A stretch of DNA of 29,018 nucleotides from Chloroflexia bacterium (GCA_025924435.1 JAICIL010000010.1:1-29018); one strand, 5' to 3'; shown: positions 1 to 7,419, counted from the stretch's first letter. Program-made: numbers and translations. Notes: generated by a model not told the origin, from the sequence alone.

Positions 1-40
1 CAGCAGCCAATGGGCGGCCTGCCGAGCAACGCAGATTACG

Positions 41-95
41 GGTAGCGCTGCCTTCCCCGCCTGCTAAAGCCGCAGGCTGTAAAGCCTGCGCTACC
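41..95. repeat. Intergenic palindrome, GGTAGCGC family (copy 1)
   Basis: An imperfect foldback begins GGTAGCGC and ends GCGCTACC, with inner arms GCCTG/CAGGC. It shares arms and general layout with the element at 2281-2337, where the outer arms read GGTAGCGCGGGCTT and AAGCCCGCGCTACC. It lies in the gap downstream of the minus-strand peroxiredoxin gene. No protein coding is visible in it. The two related copies in one window suggest a dispersed intergenic repeat family. Confidence 0.6.
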
Positions 96-133
96 AGATC
101 GAGGGCGGTGACGAACAACAAACTTTCGGGTCC

Positions 134-168
134 ATCCCCTATCCGCTGCCTGCTGCCCGCTGCCCGCT
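134..168. repeat. Heptanucleotide tandem array, five units
   Basis: Five consecutive 7-mers read on the plus strand: ATCCCCT, ATCCGCT, GCCTGCT, GCCCGCT, GCCCGCT. The array starts immediately past the stop codon of the minus-strand peroxiredoxin gene, two bases beyond it. A second five-unit heptad array lies at 1351-1385, also at the 3' end of a minus-strand gene. Period and copy number agree exactly between the two, although the unit sequence differs. Confidence 0.6.
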
Positions 169-170
169 CG

Positions 171-632
171 CTATGCGTGCGCCACTCCGCGCAGGGCGTC
201 GAGCGCCTCGTGATGGTCGCGCGCGTTGCCCGCGGGATTGTGGACGGTGTAGACGATCGTGCCATGTGGATCAATGACGACGGTCAGCCGCTCGGAGAAG
301 GCCAAATCTTCATTCCACGAGCCGTACCGCTTCGCGACCTCGCCCTTCATGTCCGCGAGGAGGTCGTGCTTGATGCCGTTGGCTTCGATGAATGCCTTGT
401 GGGTGTGGCGGCTGTCCCGGCTGATGCCCAGGACGGTCGCGCCCGCCCGCTCGAAGGCGCTGTAGTCGTCGCGGATGGCGCAGAGTTCGGTGGTGCAGAT
501 GCCGGAGAAATCGAGCGGATAGAAGACGAGCACGACCGGCCCGCCGCGCAGCGCGGAGAGCGTCACGTCCTCGTTGTCCTGATTCTTGAGCGTGAAATCG
601 GGCGCTTCCTCACCGACCTTGACGTTTGCCAT
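171..632 (-). CDS. Peroxiredoxin, AhpE/AhpC-TSA type
   Basis: A 153-residue thiol peroxidase with a thioredoxin fold, which would reduce hydrogen peroxide or organic peroxides in the cytosol. The active-site loop is visible as YPLDFSGICTTELC: Pro39, Ser43 and peroxidatic Cys46 fit the PxxxS/TxxC signature, and Arg115 is the conserved downstream arginine. Cys51 is five residues after the peroxidatic Cys and could be resolving, as in Bcp/PrxQ proteins, although the overall sequence looks closer to mycobacterial AhpE. There is no signal peptide. The ATG start is preceded by GGAGGAAGGGCA on the coding strand, a clear ribosome binding site. A heptad repeat follows the stop codon. The family call is firm; one-Cys versus two-Cys mechanism is undecided. 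Confidence 0.9.
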   Translation of the reverse strand: MANVKVGEEAPDFTLKNQDNEDVTLSALRGGPVVLVFYPLDFSGICTTELCAIRDDYSAFERAGATVLGISRDSRHTHKAFIEANGIKHDLLADMKGEVAKRYGSWNEDLAFSERLTVVIDPHGTIVYTVHNPAGNARDHHEALDALRGVAHA

Positions 633-720
633 TGCCCTTCCTCCGGGTTGTCCTCATGCATCCGGCGTCTCCGGGATGCGTCGGTATTCTTGAAACGCCG
701 GATGCCATGGAACATTCCTT

Positions 721-810
721 ACCCCCGGCCCCTCTCGTACGGAGCCATCGCTCCAAGGCTTGTGGCATCGTTAAGTTTCGTCCGGCGATGCCGAGGGGCC
801 GGGGGTGAGG
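721..810. repeat. CCCCCGGCCCC foldback (family 2, copy 1)
   Basis: The outer arms ACCCCCGGCCCCTC (721-734) and GAGGGGCCGGGGGT (793-806) are perfect complements. An inner pair GGCATCG/CGATGCC (764-770, 786-792) extends the stem. The inner segment TTTCGTCCGGCGATG resembles TTCGTCCGGCAATG in the large element at 17025-17237, and the 3' end GGTGAGG is also shared. It fills most of the gap between the WYL-like gene and the peroxiredoxin gene. Confidence 0.7.
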
Positions 811-825
811 AAATATGGCGAACCC

Positions 826-1158
826 TTACGGCTCGATGATGTGCGCGTCCGCGATGCGGTCGCAGCGGAAGGTGCGGACGGCGCCACGGCGGCTGTCGTA
901 GCCACGAACGGCGACGTGATCGTCCTCCGTCACCCAGATGCGCTCGGGCCAAACGACGCGCGCGGTGATCTGCCCGTCGTCCCGCCGGTAGAGGATGCAG
1001 ACCGGTTCGGTCGTCTCCATCGCGCCCCAGATCGTCGCCATCATCACCGGATTGAGCCGCTCGCGCAGGATCGCCTCGGAGAGCGACACCGGCAGCGACG
1101 GGCGCACCGGCGGCGCTTCGGGCGTCAGATACATGAAATGAACCATCTCGGATGCCAT
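826..1158 (-). CDS. Small WYL-like domain protein
   Basis: A 110-residue protein of uncertain function. The C-terminal part (VRGYDSRRGAVRTFRCDRI) resembles the end of a WYL domain, where a 'Y..R.G..RTFRLDRI' pattern is usual. WYL domains sense ligands, often nucleic-acid related, in transcription regulators and defence proteins. There is no helix-turn-helix here, so this would be a stand-alone WYL-like module. The ATG at 1158 is preferred over one 33 bases upstream, because GAGG lies six bases before it and the upstream ATG has no ribosome binding site. A very good promoter lies at 1235-1263. The WYL assignment is inferred from a short motif. Confidence 0.6.
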   Translation of the reverse strand: MASEMVHFMYLTPEAPPVRPSLPVSLSEAILRERLNPVMMATIWGAMETTEPVCILYRRDDGQITARVVWPERIWVTEDDHVAVRGYDSRRGAVRTFRCDRIADAHIIEP

Positions 1159-1234
1159 GTGTTGCCTCGACTCTCTGTATCCCATCCGCATGGGCGAAAC
1201 ACGCCATCATGCAGAAAATCTGTTCTACAATTGC

Positions 1235-1263
1235 AGTATACGAATCGAGGATCGCGAGGTCAA
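1235..1263 (-). promoter_or_regulatory. Sigma-70-type promoter for the WYL-like gene
   Basis: On the minus strand TTGACC (1263-1258), a 17-base spacer and TATACT (1240-1235) make an almost ideal housekeeping promoter. The start site would be near 1228, leaving a leader of about 70 bases before the ATG at 1158. The same TTGACC/TATACT form recurs before the minus-strand tRNA cluster. Confidence 0.7.
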
Positions 1264-1350
1264 AATTTCGCATGCCGTTTAGCGCATCAGAATGCCCTAA
1301 ACAGGGCAAAAATATTCATGAATTTCGGTGTGCCGAACCGTTGATGCCCC

Positions 1351-1385
1351 CATTGCTCGTCGCTCGTCGCTCATTGCTCATTGCT
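1351..1385. repeat. Heptanucleotide tandem array, five units
   Basis: The units are CATTGCT, CGTCGCT, CGTCGCT, CATTGCT, CATTGCT on the plus strand. The array overlaps the stop codon (1371-1373) of the minus-strand hydrolase gene, so the last residues of that protein (SNEQ) are encoded by repeat units. It matches the period and copy number of the array at 134-168. Confidence 0.65.
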
Positions 1386-2255
1386 TCGCCAGATCGGGCG
1401 CGTCAGGCAGGTGGGGCCGCCCTCGCGGTTCAGGCTGATCTCTGCGCCCGCGTATTCGCGCACGGTGCAACCCGCCGCTCGGAGTGCCGCGCTCGTGACG
1501 GGGTTGCCCGCCGCCATGATGACCTCGCGCGGCGCGACGGCGAGGACATTGCAGCCGAGCGTCGGGAACTCCGCGTCCGGCACGACGATCTGGCGGATGC
1601 CGCGCTCCTCCAGCAGCCGCATCAGCGGGATCGGCATGAGCGGCGGGTAGACGACCGCCATATCCTCCGCGACCGGGCTGATCAGCGACATGAGATGGAG
1701 GCACTCCGCCGGGCCGCGCCAGTGCGGCAGGGGCAGCGGGATGACCGTCGCGCCGAGCGGGGCGAGCAGGTCGCGCAATTGGGCGATGGCCGCATCGTTC
1801 GTCCGGTAGGAGAGGCCGACGCACAAGGTGTCGTGGTCGAGCCAGAGGGTGTCGCCACCATCCATCGTCGCCTCGCCACCGACGGTGCCGAGGATTGGCA
1901 CGCCGATCTCGCTCATCGCGTGCCGCATCGCGTCGTCCTCGCCACGCCGGAGGGGCTTCCCCGGCTGCCCGATGATCGCGCCGGCGTCCGTGACAATCGC
2001 GGGATCGTAGACGAAAATCGCGTCGAGCAGCCCCGTTGGGACGAGAACGATTTCGTCCTCGTAGAGCACCTCCGCGCCGGAATCCGCGACGAGCGCGACG
2101 AACGCGGCGTGTTCCGCCCGCAATCGCTCTGCGTCCGGCGCGTGGAGATAGCCGAACTCTCGCCAGCGCGCGGTATCGGCGGCGCGCTCCGTGGGCCGCT
2201 TGACCATCACCCGCTTCAGCGGCGCGACGAGGGACTGGCTGCCGTAGGTTTGCAT
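1371..2255 (-). CDS. Arginine deiminase/DDAH-family hydrolase
   Basis: About 294 residues with the guanidine-modifying (pentein) fold. Numbering from the ATG at 2261, the visible signatures are FVYDP (Asp86), MDGGD (134-137), His189 in ECLHL, Asn238 in GCNVLAV and the nucleophile Cys285 in GGPTCLTRP. The family attacks a guanidino or methylguanidino carbon through a Cys thioester; likely substrates are arginine, dimethylarginine or a related compound. The sequence looks closer to dimethylarginine dimethylaminohydrolase than to ArcA, and there are no arcB/arcC neighbours. The ATG at 2255 is preferred because GGAG lies eight bases upstream; the one at 2261 is only two bases from it. The C-terminus runs into a heptad repeat. 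Confidence 0.85.
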   Translation of the reverse strand: MQTYGSQSLVAPLKRVMVKRPTERAADTARWREFGYLHAPDAERLRAEHAAFVALVADSGAEVLYEDEIVLVPTGLLDAIFVYDPAIVTDAGAIIGQPGKPLRRGEDDAMRHAMSEIGVPILGTVGGEATMDGGDTLWLDHDTLCVGLSYRTNDAAIAQLRDLLAPLGATVIPLPLPHWRGPAECLHLMSLISPVAEDMAVVYPPLMPIPLMRLLEERGIRQIVVPDAEFPTLGCNVLAVAPREVIMAAGNPVTSAALRAAGCTVREYAGAEISLNREGGPTCLTRPIWRSNEQ

Positions 2256-2280
2256 CTGCATTTCTCCGTTCGGTAATCAT

Positions 2281-2337
2281 CGGTAGCGCGGGCTTCAACC
2301 TGCGTCTCGCTCGCAGGCTGGAAAGCCCGCGCTACCG
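2281..2337. repeat. Intergenic palindrome, GGTAGCGC family (copy 2)
   Basis: Arms CGGTAGCGCGGGCTT (2281-2295) and AAGCCCGCGCTACCG (2323-2337) are complementary, with a second inner pairing CCTGCG/CGCAGG. The right arm overlaps the last codon region of the P-loop gene: its TAG stop (2334-2332) is the TAG of the GGTAGC arm read on the minus strand. Confidence 0.75.
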
Positions 2338-3021
2338 GAATGATGCCCCTACTATGCCCGAATCCGGCGGCATGAGCAACGGCGCGACATGCGCCTCGAC
2401 GAGCGCGGCCATCGCATCCAATGACCGTGACCCGTCAACGGTGAGAAGCGTCAGGCCGTATGCTTCGACACTTTGCGTGACATGCGCGGCGAGGCCCAGG
2501 TCGCGTGCGTACCAGTTACCCTGTGCGCGTGCCGGATCGCTCGTCTCGAAGCGCGCGGTCAGTTTGTTGCGCCGCGCGGCGCACGCCTGTTTGAACGGCT
2601 CCGTCGGCACAAGCCAGATCGCCTGACGCGGCTGGCGGATCAACGGCGCGATGCATTCCGGGAAGAACCCCGGCCCTTCCGCGACGATCGTCGGCCGCGT
2701 CGGCATGGCGAGCAGGTCTTCAATGGCCATGCCGCATCGCTCCGTCCACGACGCGATAGTGTCGCGCACCATGCGCTCGACCGGCTGCCGGACCCATCGC
2801 TCGTCGGGCGTCATCCGCGCCGGATGCGCGGCGAAGAGCGCCGGGTGGCGCGCGGGGTCGGCACGGGCGAAGTGTGCCGGTTCGTGCCGGTCGAAGTGAT
2901 ACACCTGCAATTGGTGTTTCTCCGCGAGCAAGTCCGCGATCGAGGTCTTGCCCGCGTCGGGCGCGCCGCCAATCCAGAGCACGTGCGCGAGCGCGGCGCG
3001 AAGATCGTGTTCAGACGGCAT
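2332..3021 (-). CDS. P-loop kinase-like protein
   Basis: A 229-residue cytosolic protein with a clear Walker A motif, GAPDAGKT (residues 19-26), after a short hydrophobic strand (HVLWIGG). This layout is typical of small-molecule kinases related to shikimate or adenylate kinases. VYHFDRHEPAHF (about 40-51) could hold the substrate or catalytic acid, and TIVAEGPGFFPE may be a Walker B-like strand. I recognise no specific substrate. The ATG is preceded by GGGGAGG four to five bases upstream. The stop codon lies inside a palindromic repeat, so the extreme C-terminus may have been shaped by repeat insertion. The nucleotide-binding fold is well supported; the reaction is unknown. Confidence 0.75.
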   Translation of the reverse strand: MPSEHDLRAALAHVLWIGGAPDAGKTSIADLLAEKHQLQVYHFDRHEPAHFARADPARHPALFAAHPARMTPDERWVRQPVERMVRDTIASWTERCGMAIEDLLAMPTRPTIVAEGPGFFPECIAPLIRQPRQAIWLVPTEPFKQACAARRNKLTARFETSDPARAQGNWYARDLGLAAHVTQSVEAYGLTLLTVDGSRSLDAMAALVEAHVAPLLMPPDSGIVGASFR

Positions 3022-3219
3022 CGTTCCTCCCCCTCTCCCCGTCGTGCGTCGGTCGCCGACCTCCTACTGTAGCAAGGGCGACCGGGAAAATCACCGGCCA
3101 AAGGGCCAATGTGTCGCGCTTGCTTTGTGCGCTATACTGGAAATGTCAGGAAGAGTGCGCGCCGCCGATCCAGCCCTTCATTCCGTCGCCGCGCCGTACG
3201 AGGATGGAGGATAAACACC

Positions 3220-3351
3220 GTGCGGAAACAATCCAATTCGGCGCTCCAAGCGTACTGCTTGATAGAGCGATGCGGCGATGAGCGGGGAGCAATGTCGTGC
3301 GCGGGGGAAACGCGGATCCGGCGGGGGCGCTCGCCGGAGATGGTGCGGTGA
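3220..3351 (+). CDS. Possible 43-residue leader ORF upstream of the sigma factor
   Basis: A GTG-initiated ORF with GGAGG (3206-3210) nine bases before the start. It ends in TGA that overlaps the GTG of the sigma gene as GTGA. The predicted peptide is basic and has three cysteines (YCLIERCG and MSCAG regions). A TATACT -10-like hexamer lies at 3133-3138 without a convincing -35. It resembles no family known to me. It may be a translational-coupling leader for the sigma gene, or a chance ORF in GC-rich DNA. The ribosome binding site and the exact stop-start overlap are the only positive evidence. Confidence 0.35.
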   Translation: MRKQSNSALQAYCLIERCGDERGAMSCAGETRIRRGRSPEMVR

Positions 3352-3974
3352 GCCGGGCCATCTCACAGAGCATGACCGATGCGACGAGTACGTCCGTGAC
3401 GGATGAAGCGCTCGTCGCCGCCGTGGCACGCGGCGACGAGCGCGCCCTTGGGATGCTCTACGATCGCTATGCCGCATCCATTTACTCGCTTGCACTCCGC
3501 ATTACGGGGGATCGGTTGACGGCGCAGGAAGTGGCACAAGACACATTTGTCCGGCTCTGGAAGTATGCGAAGGACTTCGACCGCGAGCGCGGGGCGTTCG
3601 GCGCGTGGCTCTTCGCCATCGCCCGCCGTCGCTCGCTCGATGTCCTGCGCGGCCGCCAGCGGCAGGCGAAGATCGCGGACGGGACATTCATCAGCGACGG
3701 GGGCACGCTCCCCGAGCCGTCGCAGGCCGATACGAGCGAGCAGATCGTGCTGGCGCATGTCATCTCGCAGGCGGTGGCGGCATTGCCCCGCGCGCAGCGG
3801 CAAGCGATTGAACTCGCCTATTTCGGCGGCCTGACCCAGCAGCAGATCGCCACGCAGACCGGCGAGCCGCTCGGCACCGTCAAGTCGCGGATGCGGACGG
3901 CGATGGAGACGCTGCGGACGCGCCTCCACACCTTGCGACCGTATCCACCGCAGGAGGAGGGCGCGGCGCGATGA
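3348..3974 (+). CDS. ECF-type RNA polymerase sigma factor
   Basis: About 208 residues. Region 2 is seen as LGMLYDRYAASIYSLALRI and AQEVAQDTFVRLWKYA, the core-binding and -10-binding helices. Region 4 is seen as LPRAQRQAIELAYFGGLTQQ followed by GEPLGTVKSRMRTAMETLR, the -35-binding helix-turn-helix. These are hallmarks of a SigK-like ECF factor. Three starts are possible: GTG 3297, GTG 3348 and ATG 3372. GTG 3348 has GGAG eight bases upstream and overlaps the stop of the preceding small ORF, so I chose it. The stop overlaps the start of the anti-sigma gene (ATGA), so both should be co-translated and kept in balance. Target genes are unknown. Confidence 0.92.
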   Translation: MSRAISQSMTDATSTSVTDEALVAAVARGDERALGMLYDRYAASIYSLALRITGDRLTAQEVAQDTFVRLWKYAKDFDRERGAFGAWLFAIARRRSLDVLRGRQRQAKIADGTFISDGGTLPEPSQADTSEQIVLAHVISQAVAALPRAQRQAIELAYFGGLTQQQIATQTGEPLGTVKSRMRTAMETLRTRLHTLRPYPPQEEGAAR

Positions 3975-4753
3975 GCAATCAGCCAATCAGCCCGACTCTT
4001 GGCGACATGCCGGATGGCATGGCCGAGTCCATCGCCGCGTATGCTCTCGACGCCCTGCCGCCCGAAGAAGGGGCGACGGTTGCCGCGTATTTGGCGGCGC
4101 ATCCCGAGGCGCGTGCCCTCTGCGAGGAGTACCGCTCCATCGTCGGCATGCTCCCGTACGCCGCCGCGTTGAGCGAGCCGCCGCCCTTCCTGCGCGAGGG
4201 CGTGCTGCGTTCGATCCGGAGCGAGCGGGCGCGCCACCGCCGCTTGCCGCTTCCGCCGGTTCGCTATCGATTCGTCTCCGCCTTCGCGGCGTGCGCGCTC
4301 CTCTTTCTCCTCGTCTGGAACATTGGCCTGCAGGTGCGCACGGATCACGCTCCGGCGCGCCCCGACGCGGCAATTTCGGATATTTTGAGCCAGCCGGGGC
4401 TGGTGACGTATGCGATGGCGCCGCAGCCGGACGCGCCGGACGCCTCCGGGCGCATCTATCTCTCGCCCACCTCCGATCAGGCGGCGATGTCGGTCTGGCG
4501 CTTGCCGCAGTTGTCGCCGGATCAGACGTACCAACTCTGGTTCCGGCTCGACGACCAGACGCGCGTCAGCATCACCACCTTCTCCGTGGACGCGAAGGGC
4601 GCGGCGGTCGTCCGGCTGGATGTGCCGCAGATGAGCCATGCCTATGTGCAGTGCGGCATCACGCTGGAGCCGCGCGGCGGCAGCCCGCAACCGACCGGCC
4701 CGCGCGTCCTCGCGTCCCAGGAGTGGCCGATGCCGACGTATTACTGGAAGTGA
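3971..4753 (+). CDS. RskA-type anti-sigma factor, single-pass membrane protein
   Basis: 260 residues. The N-terminal ~95 residues form an anti-sigma helical domain (AAYALDALPPEEGATVAAYL, HPEARALCEEYRSIV). One transmembrane helix spans about 100-120. The extracytoplasmic RskA-like domain contains YLSPTSDQAAMSVWRLPQL and the pattern TYQLWFRLDD...GITLEPRGGSP typical of anti-sigma-K proteins. It should hold the partner sigma factor at the membrane until an outside signal triggers proteolysis. The zinc-binding HxxxCxxC motif of ZAS anti-sigma factors is absent, since only one cysteine is present at that place. The ATG overlaps the sigma stop, and GGAGGAGGG lies upstream. A strong terminator follows. 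Confidence 0.93.
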   Translation: MSNQPISPTLGDMPDGMAESIAAYALDALPPEEGATVAAYLAAHPEARALCEEYRSIVGMLPYAAALSEPPPFLREGVLRSIRSERARHRRLPLPPVRYRFVSAFAACALLFLLVWNIGLQVRTDHAPARPDAAISDILSQPGLVTYAMAPQPDAPDASGRIYLSPTSDQAAMSVWRLPQLSPDQTYQLWFRLDDQTRVSITTFSVDAKGAAVVRLDVPQMSHAYVQCGITLEPRGGSPQPTGPRVLASQEWPMPTYYWK

Positions 4754-4785
4754 TCCGATTCGCGTTTTCTTCTGTATAGATCAAT

Positions 4786-4844
4786 AGAACCGCATACGGC
4801 GGGCATGCTGCTTCCTCCCTCTATCGGCCGTATCGGTTCTTTTT
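4786..4844 (+). terminator. Intrinsic terminator of the sigma/anti-sigma operon
   Basis: The arms AGAACCGCATACGGC (4786-4800) and GCCGTATCGGTTCT (4827-4840) pair over 14 bases with one bulged C, followed by TTCTTTTT. The loop is 26 bases. It lies 33 bases after the anti-sigma stop codon and just before the 3' end of the convergent debranching enzyme gene. Polarity fits the plus-strand operon. Confidence 0.8.
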
Positions 4845-4856
4845 GCGCCCGCGCGG

Positions 4857-6908
4857 TTACGCCGTGACGTTCCTCGCCGAAGCATCGGGCGCACCGGCGG
4901 GCGGGTCGTCCGCGCCGGTGGCGAGCCAGAGGCGGAGCAGTTCCGCGACGCTCCATGCCTGCATCGGGCAGCCGCCGGGGGCGTGCGGCGCGTCGCCGTC
5001 GAAGACTTCGCTGATCGAACCGATCCCGGCCATCCTGAGCGTGTCCACGAGCGGGCCGAGCAGCGCGCGGGCCTGCGCGCGCGTCCCGCCGAGGCGGAGG
5101 AATGCGTCCGCGTACGGACCGAGCAGCCACGGCCAGACGGTGCCCTGATGGTACGCGCCGTCCCGCTCCACCGGGCCGCCGTTGTACCGCCCGATATACC
5201 CGCGGTCCGTGGGGGCGAGCGTGCGGAGGCCATACGGGGTGAGCAGATGCGCGGTGACGGCGGCGAGCGCGCGGCGCGCTTCCGCGCCCGGTAGCGGGCA
5301 GGTCGGCAGCATCAGGGCGATGCACTGGTTCGGACGGAGCGCGTCGTCGTCGCCCCCCGGCGTGTCCACGACATCGCGCAGATAGCCGCGCTCGCCGTCC
5401 CAGAACCGCCGGACGAACCCGGCGGCGGCGGCATCGGCGGCGGCGACGTAGGGCGCGCCGTCCGCCCCGCGCTCCTTCGCCCACCCGGCCATCAGCCGCA
5501 GCGCGTGGTGCCACAAGCCATTGATCTCCACCGCCTTGCCGGTGCGCGGCGTGACGACCCAATCGCCGACCTTCGCATCCATCCACGTCAGTTGCGCGCC
5601 CGGCTCGCCGCCGTACAGGAGGCCGTCCGCCGCATCCACGCGGATCCGATACCGCGTGCCGCGCCGGTGCCACGCGATGATCTCCACGAGCGTCGGCCAG
5701 AGATCGGCGAGCAGGGAGCGGTCGCCCGTCGCGTCCAGATATTGCTCGATGGCACGGAAGAACCAGAGCGTCGCGTCAATCGTGTTGTACTCCGCGGTCT
5801 CGCCGCTGTCGGGGAAGCGGTTCGGCAGCATCCCCGCGCTGACGCTCGCCGCGAAGGTGCGCAGGATGCCCGCCGCGTCGTTTTCCCGCCCGGTCGTCAG
5901 GCAGAGGCCAGGCAGGGCGATCATCGCGTCCCGCCCCCAGTCCGTGAACCACGGGTAGCCCGCGACGACCGTCGTGCCCGCCTCCGCCACGAACCCGCGC
6001 CGCACGAGGAAACTGTCCGCCGCCAGCCGCAACTGCGCGGTCACGTCGCCCGCCGGTGCGTCGCCGAGGCCGGTCATCACCGTCCGCCGTCGCGCCGTCT
6101 CCCGTTCGAGCGCGCCGGAGATGTTCGACCATCCCGCCTGCTCCCGCTCGACTGCCGCGACGAAATGCGCGGATTCGCCCGGCCGGAGCGTGACGGCGAA
6201 GTGCCCGACCTGGTACGCATCCTCGCCGCCGCCGAAGCCGCGCGCGTCCTCGGCGGCCAACCGGAAATTGTAGTGCCACATCCCGTCCGGTGTGAAGGTC
6301 GCCGCCCCGTCATCGCCGTAGCCCGCCAGGAAATAGGGCGGCGCGCCGTCGAACGCATCCACGGAGACGGCAAAGCCGTCCCGCGCGACCCGCCAGCGCC
6401 ATCGCGCGTCATCGGCGCGCGTGCGGTGGTGATGGTCGCGGTGGGTGCAGAGCGGGGTGAAGCGGAGGATGGCGGGTGGCGCGTCCGCCGGGGCGTCGTA
6501 GGTGGCGCGGAGGATCGCCGTGTTCTGGCCGTAGATCAGCCAGTGCGTCTCGGTCAGCGTCCGGCCCGCGCCGAGCGTATACGTCCATTGGGGCAGGCCG
6601 TTGAGGAGCGCGAAGGCGATAGCGCGCGTATACCCCTCCGGGGCGATCGTGCCATCGCCATAGAAGTGCGTGGCGAGCGCGTAGTCGTCATCCCCGACGC
6701 GCGCCGTTACGTCCACCTGCGCGACGAGCAGCGTCCGCACGACGGGCGGGACGAGCGCGGCGACGAGGAAGCCGTGGTACTGCCGCGTCCGCGCCCCGGC
6801 GGCGGTGCCCATCGCGTAGCCCGCGAGGCCATTCGGCACGAGGTATTCGGTCGCCAGCAGCTCGCGCAGATCCCGCAGGCGCGACGGCGCGAGGGCGATG
6901 ATCGTCAT
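4857..6908 (-). CDS. Glycogen debranching enzyme (amylo-alpha-1,6-glucosidase, GH133-type)
   Basis: 683 residues. The N-terminal domain has GLAGYAMGTAAGARTRQYHG (28-45) and PPVVRTLLVAQVD, typical of the bacterial GDE N-domain. The (alpha/alpha)6 catalytic domain shows GYPWFTDWGRDAMIALPGL (317-335), LPNRFPD (361-367), NTIDATLWFF (375-384), TWMDAKVGDW (441-450) and EINGLW (461-466). It should hydrolyse alpha-1,6 branch residues of glycogen or limit dextrin in the cytosol. The length fits the bacterial single-function type. Its ATG overlaps the stop of the upstream membrane protein gene (ATGA), with GAGG four bases before. No other glycogen genes are visible in the window. Confidence 0.95.
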   Translation of the reverse strand: MTIIALAPSRLRDLRELLATEYLVPNGLAGYAMGTAAGARTRQYHGFLVAALVPPVVRTLLVAQVDVTARVGDDDYALATHFYGDGTIAPEGYTRAIAFALLNGLPQWTYTLGAGRTLTETHWLIYGQNTAILRATYDAPADAPPAILRFTPLCTHRDHHHRTRADDARWRWRVARDGFAVSVDAFDGAPPYFLAGYGDDGAATFTPDGMWHYNFRLAAEDARGFGGGEDAYQVGHFAVTLRPGESAHFVAAVEREQAGWSNISGALERETARRRTVMTGLGDAPAGDVTAQLRLAADSFLVRRGFVAEAGTTVVAGYPWFTDWGRDAMIALPGLCLTTGRENDAAGILRTFAASVSAGMLPNRFPDSGETAEYNTIDATLWFFRAIEQYLDATGDRSLLADLWPTLVEIIAWHRRGTRYRIRVDAADGLLYGGEPGAQLTWMDAKVGDWVVTPRTGKAVEINGLWHHALRLMAGWAKERGADGAPYVAAADAAAAGFVRRFWDGERGYLRDVVDTPGGDDDALRPNQCIALMLPTCPLPGAEARRALAAVTAHLLTPYGLRTLAPTDRGYIGRYNGGPVERDGAYHQGTVWPWLLGPYADAFLRLGGTRAQARALLGPLVDTLRMAGIGSISEVFDGDAPHAPGGCPMQAWSVAELLRLWLATGADDPPAGAPDASARNVTA

Positions 6909-7333
6909 ACGTCCTCGCGATGCGCGTCGTCCGCCCGGTGCGCGCCCGGCGGGGCGGCCGGCGCGTCATCGGGGCGGCGGGCGCGGACGAGCGCGCCGAG
7001 GCCGGAGAGGATGCTGAGGATGCCCATGACGATGGCGAAGATAGCAATTAAAACCGTCGAGCCGCCGCGCTCGGCTGCCGGGATCGCCGCGCGCAGGAGG
7101 ATGCCGAGCGCGAGGTAGATGATGCCGCTCGGCAGGATGATCGCGGCGGCGCGGCGGGCGCGGGCGCGTTCGGCGCCGATGCCGGGCGCGGGCGGGGCGA
7201 GGCGCGGCCCGACGAAGCCGACGACGACCGTACCGGCGAGCGCGACGCCGATCAGGATATTGCGCCACGACCCGCTGACGATCCCGAACACCAGCAGCAC
7301 CGCGCCGAGGAAGAGGAGCAGCAGATTCGTCAT
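6905..7333 (-). CDS. Small membrane protein, four predicted helices
   Basis: 142 residues. Hydrophobic segments lie at about 2-23 (NLLLLFLGAVLLVFGIVSG), 25-45, 65-85 (ILPSGIIYLALGILL) and 92-115 (VLIAIFAIVMGILSIL), followed by a polar tail rich in Arg, Asp, Ala and Pro. I do not recognise a family. The reading frame continues upstream to 7615, but that extension runs through the foldback at 7420-7465 and loses membrane character, so the ATG at 7333 is preferred despite a weak ribosome binding site. It overlaps the debranching enzyme start by four bases, so the two are probably co-translated. No role in glycogen metabolism can be read from the sequence. Confidence 0.7.
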   Translation of the reverse strand: MTNLLLLFLGAVLLVFGIVSGSWRNILIGVALAGTVVVGFVGPRLAPPAPGIGAERARARRAAAIILPSGIIYLALGILLRAAIPAAERGGSTVLIAIFAIVMGILSILSGLGALVRARRPDDAPAAPPGAHRADDAHREDV

Positions 7334-7419
7334 CGTGTCCGCACCGCGCCGCCGTCGCACCACCACACCCCTTCGCTCGTGTGTCGCTGTCGCGGTATCG
7401 TAGCATGGGGGCGAGGAAA

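Noticed and set aside
1294..1315. GCCCT-AAAC-AGGGC hairpin followed by AAAAA, terminator-like
   Set aside because: Its polarity is wrong: the T run precedes the stem on the minus strand, where the upstream hydrolase gene is read, and no plus-strand gene ends there.
4857..6908. Alternative reading of the debranching enzyme as a trehalase or GH15 glucoamylase
   Set aside because: The N-terminal tRQYHGFLV block and the GYPWFTDWGRD and TWMDAK motifs are specific to the GDE family.
5505..7118. Long plus-strand open frame of 537 codons opposite the debranching enzyme
   Set aside because: It is antisense to a gene with unmistakable family motifs, is Arg-rich, lacks any domain resemblance and is expected from GC-rich codon structure.
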